DNA of 64,000 nucleotides from Ravibacter sp964559125 (GCA_964559125.1 CAZLGW010000006.1:124001-188000); one strand, 5' to 3'. Shown: positions 40,835 to 50,342, counted from the first letter of the stretch. Program-made: numbers and translations. Notes: a model not told the origin generated them from the sequence alone.

Positions 40835-42133
40835 ATGCCGATATTAAAAGCCGGACGCAATAAATTCCTGGGACTTCTGATGCTCGTATCAGCACATTCC
40901 TATGGTCAGTTGGAATCGCTGTACATCCCAAAACCCTTTCCCGACCGGATCATTCTCAATGCCACTTCAGACCTGTCATCCTCTGCTGCGGTCAACTGGC
41001 GAACTACCGACACGACTACGGTCAGCTACATAGAAATCGCTTTGGCCGACGCTGATCCCCGCTTTGTGGAAAAAGCGCAGAGATTCACGGCGCATTCCGA
41101 GCTCCTCAGCGTAGAGGATACGCCTCCGGCCTTTTACCATTCCTATGAACTCCAAAACCTGCAGCCCGATACGAAGTATGCCTACCGGGTAGGGGCGGGA
41201 AAATACTGGAGCGAATGGTTCCATTTCACAACTGCCCGGCAGGATAAGGAAAAACTGCAGTTTCTCTATTATGGCGATGTCCAGGTGAATATGCGCTCCC
41301 TCTGGTCGAGAGTAGCGCGCGAAGCCTTCCAAAAAGCGCCCGATGCAAAACTGGCCATCTATGCGGGCGACCTGATCAACCGTGCCAACAGGGATGTCGA
41401 ATGGGGCGAATTCTTCGATGCAGGAGGCTTCATTCATGCTATGATCCCCAATTTTCCTACACCCGGGAACCACGATCATTATGATAACGACCAGAAAGAA
41501 AACACGATTTCAAAATTCTGGCGTGCGCAATTCAACCTGCCCCTGAACGGGCCTGAAGGATTGGAAGAGACGTGCTACTACGCCGATATCCAGGGTGTGA
41601 GGTTCATTTCCCTCAATTCAGACCAGGCTGAAGAATCGGACAAATTCCTGCAGCTCCAGAAAGACTGGATGGAGCGCGTACTCGGCAACAACCCCAACAA
41701 GTGGACTGTTGTGACCTTCCACCACCCGATTTTTTCGCCCAAGCGCACCCGCGATAACAAAAAAATGAGGGATACATTCAAGCCTATGCTCGACAAATAC
41801 AAGGTAGACCTTGTCCTCCAGGGGCACGATCACACTTATGCGCGCGGCATGGATAAGATCCCTATGCAGGGCAAGGCAAAATCGGGCACTATGTACGTAG
41901 TTTCGGTAAGCGGGCCGAAGATGACCAATTCACATGTAGAGAAATCAGACTGGATGGACAGGAAAGCTATTTATACCCAGCTGTTCCACGTAGTTGAGAT
42001 CGATGGGGACCTGCTCAACTTTAAAACCTATACCGCAACCGGGGAAATCTATGACGAGTTTGACCTGAAGAAACAGAGAGGAGCTATCAACAGGCTTATT
42101 GACAAAACACCTAAAAACGTACCGGAACGCTAA
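40835..42133 (+). CDS. secreted metallophosphoesterase with fibronectin-like domain (purple acid phosphatase-like)
   Basis: The 432-residue protein has a signal peptide (about 8-24). An N-terminal Fn3-like domain follows (about 35-130: AVNWRTTDT, LQPDTKYAYRVG), and then a metallophosphoesterase domain (about 145-400) with GDVQ, YAGDLINR, PGNHDHY, VTFHHPIFS and QGHDHTYARG. These are the five metal-ligand blocks of the purple acid phosphatase type. It should release phosphate from organic esters outside the cytoplasm. The first block is GDVQ rather than the more common GD-x-G. Its end overlaps the convergent Nudix gene by 4 bp. Confidence 0.92.
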   Translation: MPILKAGRNKFLGLLMLVSAHSYGQLESLYIPKPFPDRIILNATSDLSSSAAVNWRTTDTTTVSYIEIALADADPRFVEKAQRFTAHSELLSVEDTPPAFYHSYELQNLQPDTKYAYRVGAGKYWSEWFHFTTARQDKEKLQFLYYGDVQVNMRSLWSRVAREAFQKAPDAKLAIYAGDLINRANRDVEWGEFFDAGGFIHAMIPNFPTPGNHDHYDNDQKENTISKFWRAQFNLPLNGPEGLEETCYYADIQGVRFISLNSDQAEESDKFLQLQKDWMERVLGNNPNKWTVVTFHHPIFSPKRTRDNKKMRDTFKPMLDKYKVDLVLQGHDHTYARGMDKIPMQGKAKSGTMYVVSVSGPKMTNSHVEKSDWMDRKAIYTQLFHVVEIDGDLLNFKTYTATGEIYDEFDLKKQRGAINRLIDKTPKNVPER

Positions 42134-42573
42134 TCCCCCAGGTAGGGCTGCTGCAGCGGTCCTGCATAACGGAACTCCCGGGCTGCGATATCGCCGGCCA
42201 GCCGGCTGGCAAAGTTAGGATACAGGTTGATGCTGCCGAGCTGTGCCGCAGTGATCCATTCTATGGCCTCTGCCGAAGTATTTGCCTTGTTAAGCGCGGG
42301 GTCACCGCCGCTTATTTCTGCTCTGAACACACAATGGAGCGTATCTTCCCTGTCATTAAAGCGAAGTACCTCGCCTGCAAGCACCATATCTCCCACGGTT
42401 ATAAAGATTCCAAGCTCTTCGGACAGCTCCCTGCACAAAGCTTCAGACAGAGACTCCCCGGGATCAGGGTTTCCGCCGGGCAATACGTATACATACCCGC
42501 CACCATACCTGTAGCGCATAGTCAGCACAGCTCCTTCACGTACAATTAATGCCGCCGGTCTTACTTTCATCAT
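42130..42573 (-). CDS. Nudix hydrolase
   Basis: The 147-residue protein carries a complete Nudix box, G-x5-E-x7-RE-x2-EE-x-G, at about 30-52 (GGNPDPGESLSEALCRELSEEL). It hydrolyses a nucleoside diphosphate linked to another group; the substrate is not predictable. Its start overlaps the gmhA stop by 4 bp (ATGA-type overlap), so it is translated with gmhA. A role in handling nucleotide-activated sugars would fit that context but is only inference. Confidence 0.93.
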   Translation of the reverse strand: MMKVRPAALIVREGAVLTMRYRYGGGYVYVLPGGNPDPGESLSEALCRELSEELGIFITVGDMVLAGEVLRFNDREDTLHCVFRAEISGGDPALNKANTSAEAIEWITAAQLGSINLYPNFASRLAGDIAAREFRYAGPLQQPYLGD

Positions 42574-43148
42574 ACTACCGCCTTTTCTATCAGCAGGATC
42601 AGGATATGGATTACTTTAATATGCACTTCCTGTATCCTGTCGGAATACCTGAAGTGAGGCACCCTGATCTCTACATCGGCTTTCCCCGCCAGCTTGCCGC
42701 CGTCTTTCCCGGTCAGCAAAATCACCTTCATTCCTTTCTGCCTGGCGGCGCCGACCGCCTTTATTACATTCGGGGAATTCCCGCTTGTACTGATCCCGAG
42801 CAATACGTCTCCCTGCATACCAACGCCTTCGACAAATCTCGAAAAAACCTGGTCGAACCCGTAGTCGTTGGAAACACAGCTCAGGTGGCTTACATCCGAG
42901 ATCGCTATAGCCGGTAAAGCCCTCCTGTCGTCGCGGAACCTCCCCGTGAGCTCCTCGGCAAAATGCATGGCATCACAATGAGACCCTCCGTTCCCGCAGG
43001 AGAGCACCTTCCCGCCCGACAAGATCGAGGCGGAGATCACGTTTGCGGCTTCCTCTATTTTCGAAATATTGGTGGGGTCGTTTAAAAAGCTGTCAAGCAC
43101 CTTTCTGGCTTCAGATAATTCCGACCTGATAATCTCTTGCGTCTCCAT
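42570..43148 (-). CDS. gmhA: sedoheptulose-7-phosphate isomerase (phosphoheptose isomerase)
   Basis: The 192-residue SIS-domain enzyme converts sedoheptulose 7-phosphate to D-glycero-D-manno-heptose 7-phosphate, the first step of LPS or S-layer heptose synthesis. The GmhA-specific stretch CGNGGSHCDAMHFAEELTGR (about 57-76) and the SIS motif GISTSGNS are both present. It lies 2 bp downstream of the Wzi/RemB-like gene and overlaps the Nudix gene. The other heptose genes (hldE, gmhB) are not in this window. Confidence 0.95.
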   Translation of the reverse strand: METQEIIRSELSEARKVLDSFLNDPTNISKIEEAANVISASILSGGKVLSCGNGGSHCDAMHFAEELTGRFRDDRRALPAIAISDVSHLSCVSNDYGFDQVFSRFVEGVGMQGDVLLGISTSGNSPNVIKAVGAARQKGMKVILLTGKDGGKLAGKADVEIRVPHFRYSDRIQEVHIKVIHILILLIEKAVV

Positions 43149-43150
43149 TT

Positions 43151-44854
43151 TTAGAAAATTTGCTGTCTGTAAGGCATATTATACCTGACTCCGAAAGAAA
43201 ACAAACCTGTTTTCGGCAAATCCGCACCCCGCGAAATGATCCGCCTGTTCATCATCCGGTAGTCGATAAACAGGTTCTGCCTGAGCATATAAGACAGCCG
43301 CAGGTCGAAGAGATTTGTTTTCTGGCCCAGGCCCTGGCCTACTCTTACGCCGGTATCGGAATACCTGGTGTCATAATCGAGCGTCAGATCTCCCCCGTAA
43401 TTCCTGCCATAGATATCTACTCCCTTGTTTGCAAACATCATGGTCCCGAACAAGGTGAGTCTTTCATTGAGCTGATACCGCAGAATACCCAGAAACTCAT
43501 GAAAATTGGCTTCCAGCGGATGAGCGAGAGGCTGCTTGTAATGCATATAATTTCTGGCACCGTCGCGGTGACTATAGGTATAGGGATAAACCACGTTATA
43601 TTCCATCTGAAGGTCGAGGTTTGGAATATTGAAGGCATCGACCATTTTAGACCCCAGTTGGAAGGCATATTTCCGCGTCCACGATTTCTTACCATTGAAC
43701 AGGTCCCGGCTTAAAAACTCATCGATCATGACCTGCCCGTATACAGACGTATTTTTAACAGGTGGAAGCCATTTGAAGTCCAGTCCCAGCAGCGCATTGT
43801 CCGAGCTCCCGAGATATGACTCGACAAACCTGTAAAAAATGACAGGATTTAAATAATTGAGATCAAACCCTCCCCCCGTGCTATCCCTGCTAAAAACTTC
43901 CGCTTCAAAAAAGCCTATATTCAGCCTGTCCGTGACATTGACGCCGAGATGATGCATAACCGAATACTTCTTCCTCCGGAGCAGATTCTGAAAGGAAGGA
44001 TCCTGGTCATTGATCATCGAAGACCAAAGATTGGTATAGTTGAACCTGCCTATTTTGGTGTTCAGTTTCAGGAAGAGGTAGGGCGCACTATTATCCGATA
44101 GAAACAGCGACCTGTACCCGTTACCGAAAAAATTCTTGTCATGACCGAACTGGAGATTAATGCTTTTAAGCGGGTTAAAAGTAATATAGCCCCTGGCAGA
44201 GAAGAAATCAACATTCTTCTTTTCAGAAATCTTTGTCAGTCCCTCACCGGGAAAGCCCAGCCGGCTCGTATACCCCTGTACATATTTTGGAAAATGGCCC
44301 TGGTTATCCGAAACATAAGTATAAAAACCCAGCTTTTTGTTGATCATTCCTCTTATCTCTACACCCCTTCCTGAAAAGAAAACGGCCCGGTCAAGGTTAT
44401 TGTCCCTCCCGAGAAAGTTATCGGTAACAAAATTTACATGCACGTCGAAGTCCTCCGAGCGGTGACTGTAAAAATCGGCAGGATGTGCCCAAAAGCGCCG
44501 TTGGAAATCTTTTTTATTGTTTCTCCGGAAATTTCCACCAGCCAGGTTCAGTGTGTCTCTCGTCCATTCCCAATTTCCCCACCTCATAAACCTGAGGCTG
44601 GCCAGATCCCTGTTGTTTAATTCAATGGCCGGGTCCTGTTGAACCTCGTCCAGGAATTCCATAACCGCCTTTCTTTCGAATGGTTTGACGCCGGTATGAA
44701 AACGACTGGAAAGCTTTCCGGTCTTCAGCTCGAATCTTTCTATCAAATGATAGTAATCGTCGTTAAGGGGGATGAATGTGCTTTGAGACAGGGATACATG
44801 AGCCGGGATAACGAATATCAGAGGTAACAAAAGAATTCGGCAGTGTATGCGCAT
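43151..44854 (-). CDS. Wzi/RemB-like outer-membrane beta-barrel protein
   Basis: The 567-residue protein has a signal peptide (about 1-23). Then come a short helical region (about 30-90) and many amphipathic beta strands rich in Tyr, Phe, Arg and Asn, ending with an aromatic-terminated strand (RYNMPYRQQIF). The family pattern matches the bacteroidotal capsule assembly Wzi-like and gliding-motility RemB-like proteins. In Klebsiella, Wzi anchors capsule at the cell surface. It is first in a three-gene unit with gmhA and a Nudix hydrolase, which fits a role in surface polysaccharide. An exact TAnnTTTG element lies 41 bp upstream. Confidence 0.8.
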   Translation of the reverse strand: MRIHCRILLLPLIFVIPAHVSLSQSTFIPLNDDYYHLIERFELKTGKLSSRFHTGVKPFERKAVMEFLDEVQQDPAIELNNRDLASLRFMRWGNWEWTRDTLNLAGGNFRRNNKKDFQRRFWAHPADFYSHRSEDFDVHVNFVTDNFLGRDNNLDRAVFFSGRGVEIRGMINKKLGFYTYVSDNQGHFPKYVQGYTSRLGFPGEGLTKISEKKNVDFFSARGYITFNPLKSINLQFGHDKNFFGNGYRSLFLSDNSAPYLFLKLNTKIGRFNYTNLWSSMINDQDPSFQNLLRRKKYSVMHHLGVNVTDRLNIGFFEAEVFSRDSTGGGFDLNYLNPVIFYRFVESYLGSSDNALLGLDFKWLPPVKNTSVYGQVMIDEFLSRDLFNGKKSWTRKYAFQLGSKMVDAFNIPNLDLQMEYNVVYPYTYSHRDGARNYMHYKQPLAHPLEANFHEFLGILRYQLNERLTLFGTMMFANKGVDIYGRNYGGDLTLDYDTRYSDTGVRVGQGLGQKTNLFDLRLSYMLRQNLFIDYRMMNRRIISRGADLPKTGLFSFGVRYNMPYRQQIF

Positions 44855-44894
44855 GTTTATCTCGAAGCTGGCCGGTTTTATACAATCAACGGCG

Positions 44895-44902
44895 CAAAAG
44901 TA
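44895..44902 (-). promoter_or_regulatory. promoter -7 element of the Wzi-like/gmhA/Nudix unit
   Basis: The minus strand reads TACTTTTG, an exact TAnnTTTG, 41 bp before the start codon. No convincing -33 element is seen. Confidence 0.5.
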
Positions 44903-44986
44903 TCTATTTTAACAGTTTATAAAAAATTTTGGAGCAGATCATCGGATACCGCACACTCTGCGGGTTTGGTGTCAGGCAAATACGAT

Positions 44987-45026
44987 TAAAAAAAAGAGAG
45001 TCCCGTCATTTTTCACCCGGGACTCT
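44987..45026 (-). terminator. intrinsic terminator of the large TonB-dependent receptor gene
   Basis: On the minus strand AGAGTCCCG pairs with CGGGACTCT (45018-45026 with 44997-45005), a 9-bp stem around a 12-nt loop, followed by about nine Ts (44987-44995). It starts 24 bp after the stop codon. Confidence 0.92.
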
Positions 45027-45049
45027 ACACCTGCTACATTAAACTGTTC

Positions 45050-48000
45050 TTAGTTTAAAAGCTGGTCGAAAGTAAGCGAAACATAGTACATCGCGCCTAC
45101 TGTCGGATTGCCCCAGCCGGTTGTATATTGTTTGTTGAGAATATTAGTTCCTCCTACCTTAAGTATTGACTTGATACCGGAAAGCTTCCTGCTGACCTGG
45201 GCATCAAGCGTTCCGACCGCCGGAATGATCGACTGCCTGCTCTTGTCGGTCGCAAACTTCACGGCATTGGGAACGAACGAAGAATTCCAGATAAATGCAT
45301 CCTGTCTGCGCCAGACCATGTTGAAGGCCCACCCGGTACGGGCTATATTCCGGTTACCGAATGAAAGGCTATACCTGTACTTAGGCGTATTGAAGCCTAT
45401 GTCCGATCCATCGTCCAGCACAACTTTATTCATTTCGGTGCTGAACAGGCCCACGCCTCCGGCCCTGAGCGTATTATTGGTAAGGTTCGCTCCGAGGTTA
45501 AAGTTGGCGGGCAGCGCATAGTCAAGCCCCAGGCCGAAACCATGCGTTTTTATATCCTTGTCATAATTGGATTGCATCCCGAAAAACTGCCCCGCACGCG
45601 GCCCTGAAGTCACCTGGAGGTTGTTGCCTACCGTATAATCCTTGTAAACGCTGTTATAATAATAGACGTCTGCGAAAAGCGCATCTCCAATCAATCCTTT
45701 ATAGCCTACCTCGGTAGACACTACACGCTCGGGCCGGAATTCACTGAACTGGAACGGCTGACCGTTCTTTGCGTTTATGACGGAAGCCCCGGCAAAGTAT
45801 CTTTCCCTCAGTTGGGGAAGGCCTCCTATCAGGTGCGCGTTGGGCGTGATCAGGTCGATAAGCTGAGCCTGGGTATCAGGTATCCGGAACGCGGTCTGGA
45901 ATGAAGCGCGGAAATTATGATTCTTATCTACCGTCAATACACCCGAAATACGGGGAGAGAACTGACCCTTGAAATTGCTGTTCTTATCGTACCTCACTGA
46001 GCCGGTCAGCTTTAACACATCCGCTATTGTCTTCTGTGCCTGCACATACCCCCCTATCTCGGTAATATTAGGTTCCTTTCCATTTTCATCCTGGTAGAAA
46101 AGGGTCCCTCTGGAGTTGAGGTCGAACAGCCGGTAGCTGGCGCCGGCTATGATTTCGAGGTCTTTAGGATCAATAACTTTATTGAAGTTATACATCCCTT
46201 CCAGGTGATAAAGCGCAGTCCGCTCCAGGAATTTGGCGCCGACTCCCCTCGAATCTCCCGGTATCGCGGTGCTGGTTACCCGGTTCAGCCTCTCTATAAA
46301 AGCCGGGGAGCCGGGTACCACTTCTCTCCCGTCACCGATCCCCGGCTGTCCGCGCAGCTGCTGTGCGAGTGTATTGGCACTGTTGTTGTATTTAGAGATT
46401 TCATTGAAATAAGTCATCACGGCAGCTGAAGCTCCGCCCGGGAAAGCATTATTAGTTGCCGTTAGAATCGGTGCGAGGGAACCACCCGCCAGGTTGGCGG
46501 CATAATTTACGAAGTAGTCCGGGTTGAGGACTACGTTCCCGTTCTGCACCGTCCACATATCGTTTACGCCGAGCCCGGCCAGGCCTACCGCATAGGTGTC
46601 GCCGGAATTCTCCTGGGTAGTGTATCCTCTTACAAAGAAGTTCGAGCCTCTTATCTCTGCCTTATACTGTCCTATGGTAAAATTCTTTATAAAGTAACGG
46701 TCGGCCCCGGTATAAACGGTGGTTCCCAGGCCCCAGTTGCCCTGGATCAGCGCCTCTACATTCTCGTTGATCCGGTAGTGCAGGGAAGCATTCGTTTTGA
46801 TGCTATAGGCATTGTAATCGACCAGGTCGCGCTCCTTGTAGCCTCTCCTTGCAAAAGTGCTGTTCCCATACACGTCATTTAATACTTTCTGATAGCCCTG
46901 GGCGGGAGTGGTTACCTCGGGAAATTCATTAGCCCCTGCAAATATCGCCCCCAATTGCTGCACCCCTGCGTGCAACGGCCCAAGCTGCGGGACTGCCTGG
47001 GCGATCGCCCCCAGATTCTGCCCTAGAAAGGACGCTATCCCGATCGAAGGATCGCCGTACACGTTAACACCGTCATAGCCCGGGTTCCACTCCTCGGTCC
47101 CGTTGAACCCGTAATTGTTAGAAAGGCTCTGGTCCCTGTAGTCGGTAGCCTGCCAGTCCTTGGCGCTAAGGTAGGTGAGATTCACCTTAAAAGCGAGCTT
47201 GTTGTTGAATGCTTTTGCATAACGGATCCCTACATCATAAAAAGGCGTAGTGGCCTCCGATTCGTAGGTATATCGCTTTACGCGGTTATCGGCATGCATG
47301 ATCCCGGTTTTGACATAGGCGCTTAATCCCTGGTACAGGAACGGGCTCTTGCTGTTCATCAGCAAGATACCGTTTATGGCATTTGCCCCGTACAGGGCCG
47401 AAGCGGCGCCCGGAAGTAATTCCACGCTTTCCACATCAAGCTCGGACAAGCCGGCGATATTGGCCACCGAAAAGTTCAGGCCCGGCGCCTGGTTGTCCAT
47501 ACCGTCTACAAGCTGCACCATCCGTAAATTTCCGTTTCCTGAAAAACCTCTCGTATTGGGATTGCTGAAAGTCAGCGACTGCGTACTCATATCCACTCCC
47601 TTGAGGTTCCTGATAGCGTCGAAAAACGACGGGGCCGGGGCTTCCCTGATGGAACGGATATCCAGCCGCTCTATCGAAACCGGCGACTGAAGAACGCTCT
47701 CCTCCACACGGGATGCGGAGATGATCACCTCCCTTCCCATGATCGCTTCCTCGCGGAGCGATACCGAAATATCAGACCTGCTGCCCGTTACCTCTATTTC
47801 CTGAGGCTGGAACCCGACCGAAGAAAAAACAAGCGTGAACGGAGGCGATGACAAGACCTTCAGTTCAAACTCCCCTTTCGAATCCGTGATAGTCCCAATT
47901 ACCTTATCCTTGACTTTCACACTAACGCCCACAAGCGGAGAAAAAGAACCCGCTTCTGTGACTCTGCCTGTCAGCGTCACTTGTGCCCAGGCTCCCGACT

Positions 48001-48055
48001 CTCCAAAAACCAGCATACAAGCCAGCAATGAAAAGCAAACAGTAAAAATTCTCAT
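45050..48055 (-). CDS. TonB-dependent receptor with carboxypeptidase-like N-terminal domain
   Basis: The 1001-residue protein has a signal peptide (about 1-24). A CarboxypepD_reg-like domain follows (about 28-105: GRVTEAGSFSPLVGVSVKVK, DSKGEFELKV). Then come a plug (about 120-235: PSFFDAIRNLKGVD, NTRGFSGNGNLRMVQLVDG, LLPGAASALYGANAINGI) and a large outer-membrane barrel ending in FDQLLN. It takes up a substrate too large for porins using TonB energy. No SusD-like partner is beside it, so it is not a standard glycan PUL receptor. The substrate is unknown. A 9-bp inverted repeat overlaps its promoter, suggesting regulation, and a strong terminator closes the unit, so the gene stands alone. Confidence 0.95.
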   Translation of the reverse strand: MRIFTVCFSLLACMLVFGESGAWAQVTLTGRVTEAGSFSPLVGVSVKVKDKVIGTITDSKGEFELKVLSSPPFTLVFSSVGFQPQEIEVTGSRSDISVSLREEAIMGREVIISASRVEESVLQSPVSIERLDIRSIREAPAPSFFDAIRNLKGVDMSTQSLTFSNPNTRGFSGNGNLRMVQLVDGMDNQAPGLNFSVANIAGLSELDVESVELLPGAASALYGANAINGILLMNSKSPFLYQGLSAYVKTGIMHADNRVKRYTYESEATTPFYDVGIRYAKAFNNKLAFKVNLTYLSAKDWQATDYRDQSLSNNYGFNGTEEWNPGYDGVNVYGDPSIGIASFLGQNLGAIAQAVPQLGPLHAGVQQLGAIFAGANEFPEVTTPAQGYQKVLNDVYGNSTFARRGYKERDLVDYNAYSIKTNASLHYRINENVEALIQGNWGLGTTVYTGADRYFIKNFTIGQYKAEIRGSNFFVRGYTTQENSGDTYAVGLAGLGVNDMWTVQNGNVVLNPDYFVNYAANLAGGSLAPILTATNNAFPGGASAAVMTYFNEISKYNNSANTLAQQLRGQPGIGDGREVVPGSPAFIERLNRVTSTAIPGDSRGVGAKFLERTALYHLEGMYNFNKVIDPKDLEIIAGASYRLFDLNSRGTLFYQDENGKEPNITEIGGYVQAQKTIADVLKLTGSVRYDKNSNFKGQFSPRISGVLTVDKNHNFRASFQTAFRIPDTQAQLIDLITPNAHLIGGLPQLRERYFAGASVINAKNGQPFQFSEFRPERVVSTEVGYKGLIGDALFADVYYYNSVYKDYTVGNNLQVTSGPRAGQFFGMQSNYDKDIKTHGFGLGLDYALPANFNLGANLTNNTLRAGGVGLFSTEMNKVVLDDGSDIGFNTPKYRYSLSFGNRNIARTGWAFNMVWRRQDAFIWNSSFVPNAVKFATDKSRQSIIPAVGTLDAQVSRKLSGIKSILKVGGTNILNKQYTTGWGNPTVGAMYYVSLTFDQLLN

Positions 48056-48071
48056 ATAGCTATGGCATTTA

Positions 48072-48093
48072 TTTGTTATGCAAACATAACAAA
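48072..48093 (-). promoter_or_regulatory. promoter -7 element with overlapping inverted repeat, TonB receptor gene
   Basis: The minus strand carries TATGTTTG (48088-48081), an exact -7 element 25 bp before the start codon. It lies inside a perfect inverted repeat, TTTGTTATG-caaa-CATAACAAA (9-bp arms, 4-nt spacer). The overlap makes the repeat a good operator candidate. The rest of the 306-bp divergent region (48056-48361) is AT-rich, with a 12-bp palindrome CCGGCTAGCCGG at 48243-48254. Confidence 0.55.
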
Positions 48094-48297
48094 ATTATCG
48101 GTTTTATTTCATTTTTTCTAAAAAACCGCATAAAAAGTAGTCAATTGTATTCATACAAACGACAACTTTCTGATTATCAATATATTAATATTTCTCTTTA
48201 GCCCCCTGTGTATAACAGGCGTTTCTTTACCGCTTATGAAAGCCGGCTAGCCGGACTACGGATAGGTGCTACCAGGCCCTGCCGGTCCGTAAACCGA

Positions 48298-48329
48298 TTT
48301 GGTAAACCAGCCAAACCCGAATAGCTTTG
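48298..48329 (+). promoter_or_regulatory. promoter of the mannose-1-phosphate guanylyltransferase gene
   Basis: TTTG (48298-48301), a 20-nt spacer and TAGCTTTG (48322-48329) form a full consensus promoter; the -7 element ends 32 bp before the ATG. Confidence 0.78.
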
Positions 48330-48361
48330 TACAAAAAAGAAAGTGATGAAGTCATTTAGTT

Positions 48362-49429
48362 ATGAATGATACCTATGTAATTATAATGGCAGGCGGAGTG
48401 GGAACCCGCTTCTGGCCTTTTAGCCGGGCCAATTTTCCCAAACAGTTCCACGACGTCCTGGGTACAGGCAAATCCCTGCTGCAGCAGACAGCCGAAAGAT
48501 TCAGGAATATCTGTCCTGAAAGCAACCTGTATGTCGTTACGAGTAATGAATATAAAGACCTGATTGCCGGTCAGCTCCCCTACCTTACACCTGACCAGAT
48601 ACTCCTCGAACCCAACCGACGCAACACAGCGCCCTGTGTGGCATACGCCTGCTTTAAAATTGCATCGAGGAATCCTAATGCCAATATCGTGGTCGCACCC
48701 GCCGATCATATTATCCTCCAGGAGAGTATTTTCCAGGATACGATCAGGATTGCGCTCGGCGCCACGCGCATGGACAATATCCTGCTCACGCTGGGTATCC
48801 AGCCTAACCGGCCCGATACCGGCTACGGCTACATTCAGTATGTACCTGGGAAAAAGATGGTAAAGAAAGTAAAGACCTTTACTGAAAAACCTCACTACGA
48901 CCTGGCCGTGCAGTTTATCGAAAGCGGTGAGTTTGTATGGAACGCCGGGATCTTTATCTGGAATGCCGCCGCATTCAAAGAAGCCCTCCGGAAAAGCATG
49001 CCCGATACCTGCGAACTTTTCGAAGAAGGTAACGACTTCTACTATACGGATATGGAGGCGTCGTTTCTTAACAAGGCGTATGCCCAATGCAAGTCGGTTT
49101 CCATCGATAAAGGGATCATGGAAAAGGCCGACAACGTATACGTAATCCTCAGCGACTTCGGATGGTCGGATCTCGGAACATGGAAATCGCTCTATGAAGT
49201 TTCCGATAAGGATGAGAACGAGAACGTGATCACGGGCAGGCTTATATTGCACGATACGAAAAACTGCATCATTAAAACCCCGGAAGAGAAACTCGTGGTA
49301 GTTAACGGTCTTGAGGGTTTTATAGTTGCCGAATACGACAATGTATTGCTGATCTGTAAAAAGGATGACGAACAGCGTGTCAAGGATTTCGTGGCGGAAG
49401 CTAAATTCCTGGGCGCCAGGTTTGTCTGA
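48362..49429 (+). CDS. manC: mannose-1-phosphate guanylyltransferase
   Basis: The 355-residue enzyme makes GDP-mannose from GTP and mannose 1-phosphate. The N-terminal nucleotidyltransferase domain shows the signature MAGGVGTRFWPFSR and PKQF. Other motifs are EPNRRNTAPCVAYA, VVAPADHII, FTEKP and NAGIFIWNAAAF. It is the short form without the phosphomannose isomerase domain of ManC/AlgA. GDP-mannose feeds capsule, LPS or glycoprotein sugars. A secreted DUF1080 protein follows 39 bp later, with no promoter of its own that I can see. Confidence 0.95.
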   Translation: MNDTYVIIMAGGVGTRFWPFSRANFPKQFHDVLGTGKSLLQQTAERFRNICPESNLYVVTSNEYKDLIAGQLPYLTPDQILLEPNRRNTAPCVAYACFKIASRNPNANIVVAPADHIILQESIFQDTIRIALGATRMDNILLTLGIQPNRPDTGYGYIQYVPGKKMVKKVKTFTEKPHYDLAVQFIESGEFVWNAGIFIWNAAAFKEALRKSMPDTCELFEEGNDFYYTDMEASFLNKAYAQCKSVSIDKGIMEKADNVYVILSDFGWSDLGTWKSLYEVSDKDENENVITGRLILHDTKNCIIKTPEEKLVVVNGLEGFIVAEYDNVLLICKKDDEQRVKDFVAEAKFLGARFV

Positions 49430-49468
49430 AAGCAGATGTTTTTCAAAAATAAAATTTACCGGTATTTA

Positions 49469-50335
49469 ATGAACAAATTCCTCGTTTCCGCGCTCCTATT
49501 CGTTTTACCGCTGGCATTATGCGCCCAGAAAAAGGCCGATAAAGAAATATGGGAGCCGTTGTTTAACGGCAAGAACCTTGACGGATGGGATATCAAGATC
49601 CGCGGCCGCGAGCTGAATGACAACTACCTGAATACCTTTCGTGTGGAAGACGGTAAAATGGTGGTCAGGTATGATCAGTACAATAGCTTCGACAAGCAAT
49701 ACGGCCATATCTTTTACAAAAAAGAATACAGCTATTACAAACTGGTGATAGAATACCGCTTCGTGGGCGAGCAGGCGCCGCAGGGCGAGGGTTGGGCCTG
49801 GAGAAACAGCGGGGTAATGCTCCACGGGCAGACCGCCGCTTCGATGGGCAAAGACCAGGATTTTCCCATCTCCATAGAAGTTCAGTTTCTCGGCGGTGAC
49901 GGCAGTAAGGAAAGGACGACCTGCAACCTTTGCACTCCCGGCACCCATGTAGTGATAGACGGGCAGTTGGTTACCTCCCACTGCATCAATTCTACGTCCC
50001 AGACTTATCACGGCGATCAATGGGTTCGTGCCGAAGTGCTTGTACTGGGAGATTCGCTGATCCGGCATTTTGCGAACGGCGAAAAAGTGCTGGAATACAA
50101 CAAGCCCCAGATGGGAGGAGGGAATGTAAGCGGACACCCACCCGGGCTTTTTGTTGACGGGAAGCCGCTCACCCGCGGCACCCTATCGCTTCAGAGCGAA
50201 AGCCACCCTATCGAGTTCCGGAAAGTAGAAATCCTGAACCTGGAAGGATGCACGGATCCTAAAGCTAAAAATTACAAATCATACTTTGTGCATTCCGACA
50301 ATTCGGGTTGTGCATATAAGGGGAGGAAGAGATAA
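49469..50335 (+). CDS. secreted DUF1080 (3-keto-disaccharide hydrolase-type) protein
   Basis: The 288-residue protein has a signal peptide (MNKFLVSALLFVLPLALCAQ) and one DUF1080 domain. The family opening WEPLFNGKNLDGWDIK is present, then strands of a concanavalin-like sandwich (YYKLVIEYRFVG, WRNSGVMLHGQ, SIEVQFLGGDG, YHGDQWVRAEVLV). Related proteins bind or split 3-keto-sugars. The last 30 residues carry a separate Cys-containing tag, GCTDPKAKNYKSYF...GCAY, a motif seen in other secreted bacteroidotal proteins whose role I do not know. The start at 49469 gives a proper signal peptide; an in-frame ATG 11 codons upstream does not. Confidence 0.9.
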   Translation: MNKFLVSALLFVLPLALCAQKKADKEIWEPLFNGKNLDGWDIKIRGRELNDNYLNTFRVEDGKMVVRYDQYNSFDKQYGHIFYKKEYSYYKLVIEYRFVGEQAPQGEGWAWRNSGVMLHGQTAASMGKDQDFPISIEVQFLGGDGSKERTTCNLCTPGTHVVIDGQLVTSHCINSTSQTYHGDQWVRAEVLVLGDSLIRHFANGEKVLEYNKPQMGGGNVSGHPPGLFVDGKPLTRGTLSLQSESHPIEFRKVEILNLEGCTDPKAKNYKSYFVHSDNSGCAYKGRKR

Positions 50336-50342
50336 GCAAACG

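Noticed and set aside
48243..48254. Perfect 12-bp palindrome CCGGCTAGCCGG
   Set aside because: It is short, has no loop or T run and does not overlap either divergent promoter; it can arise by chance in 64 kb.
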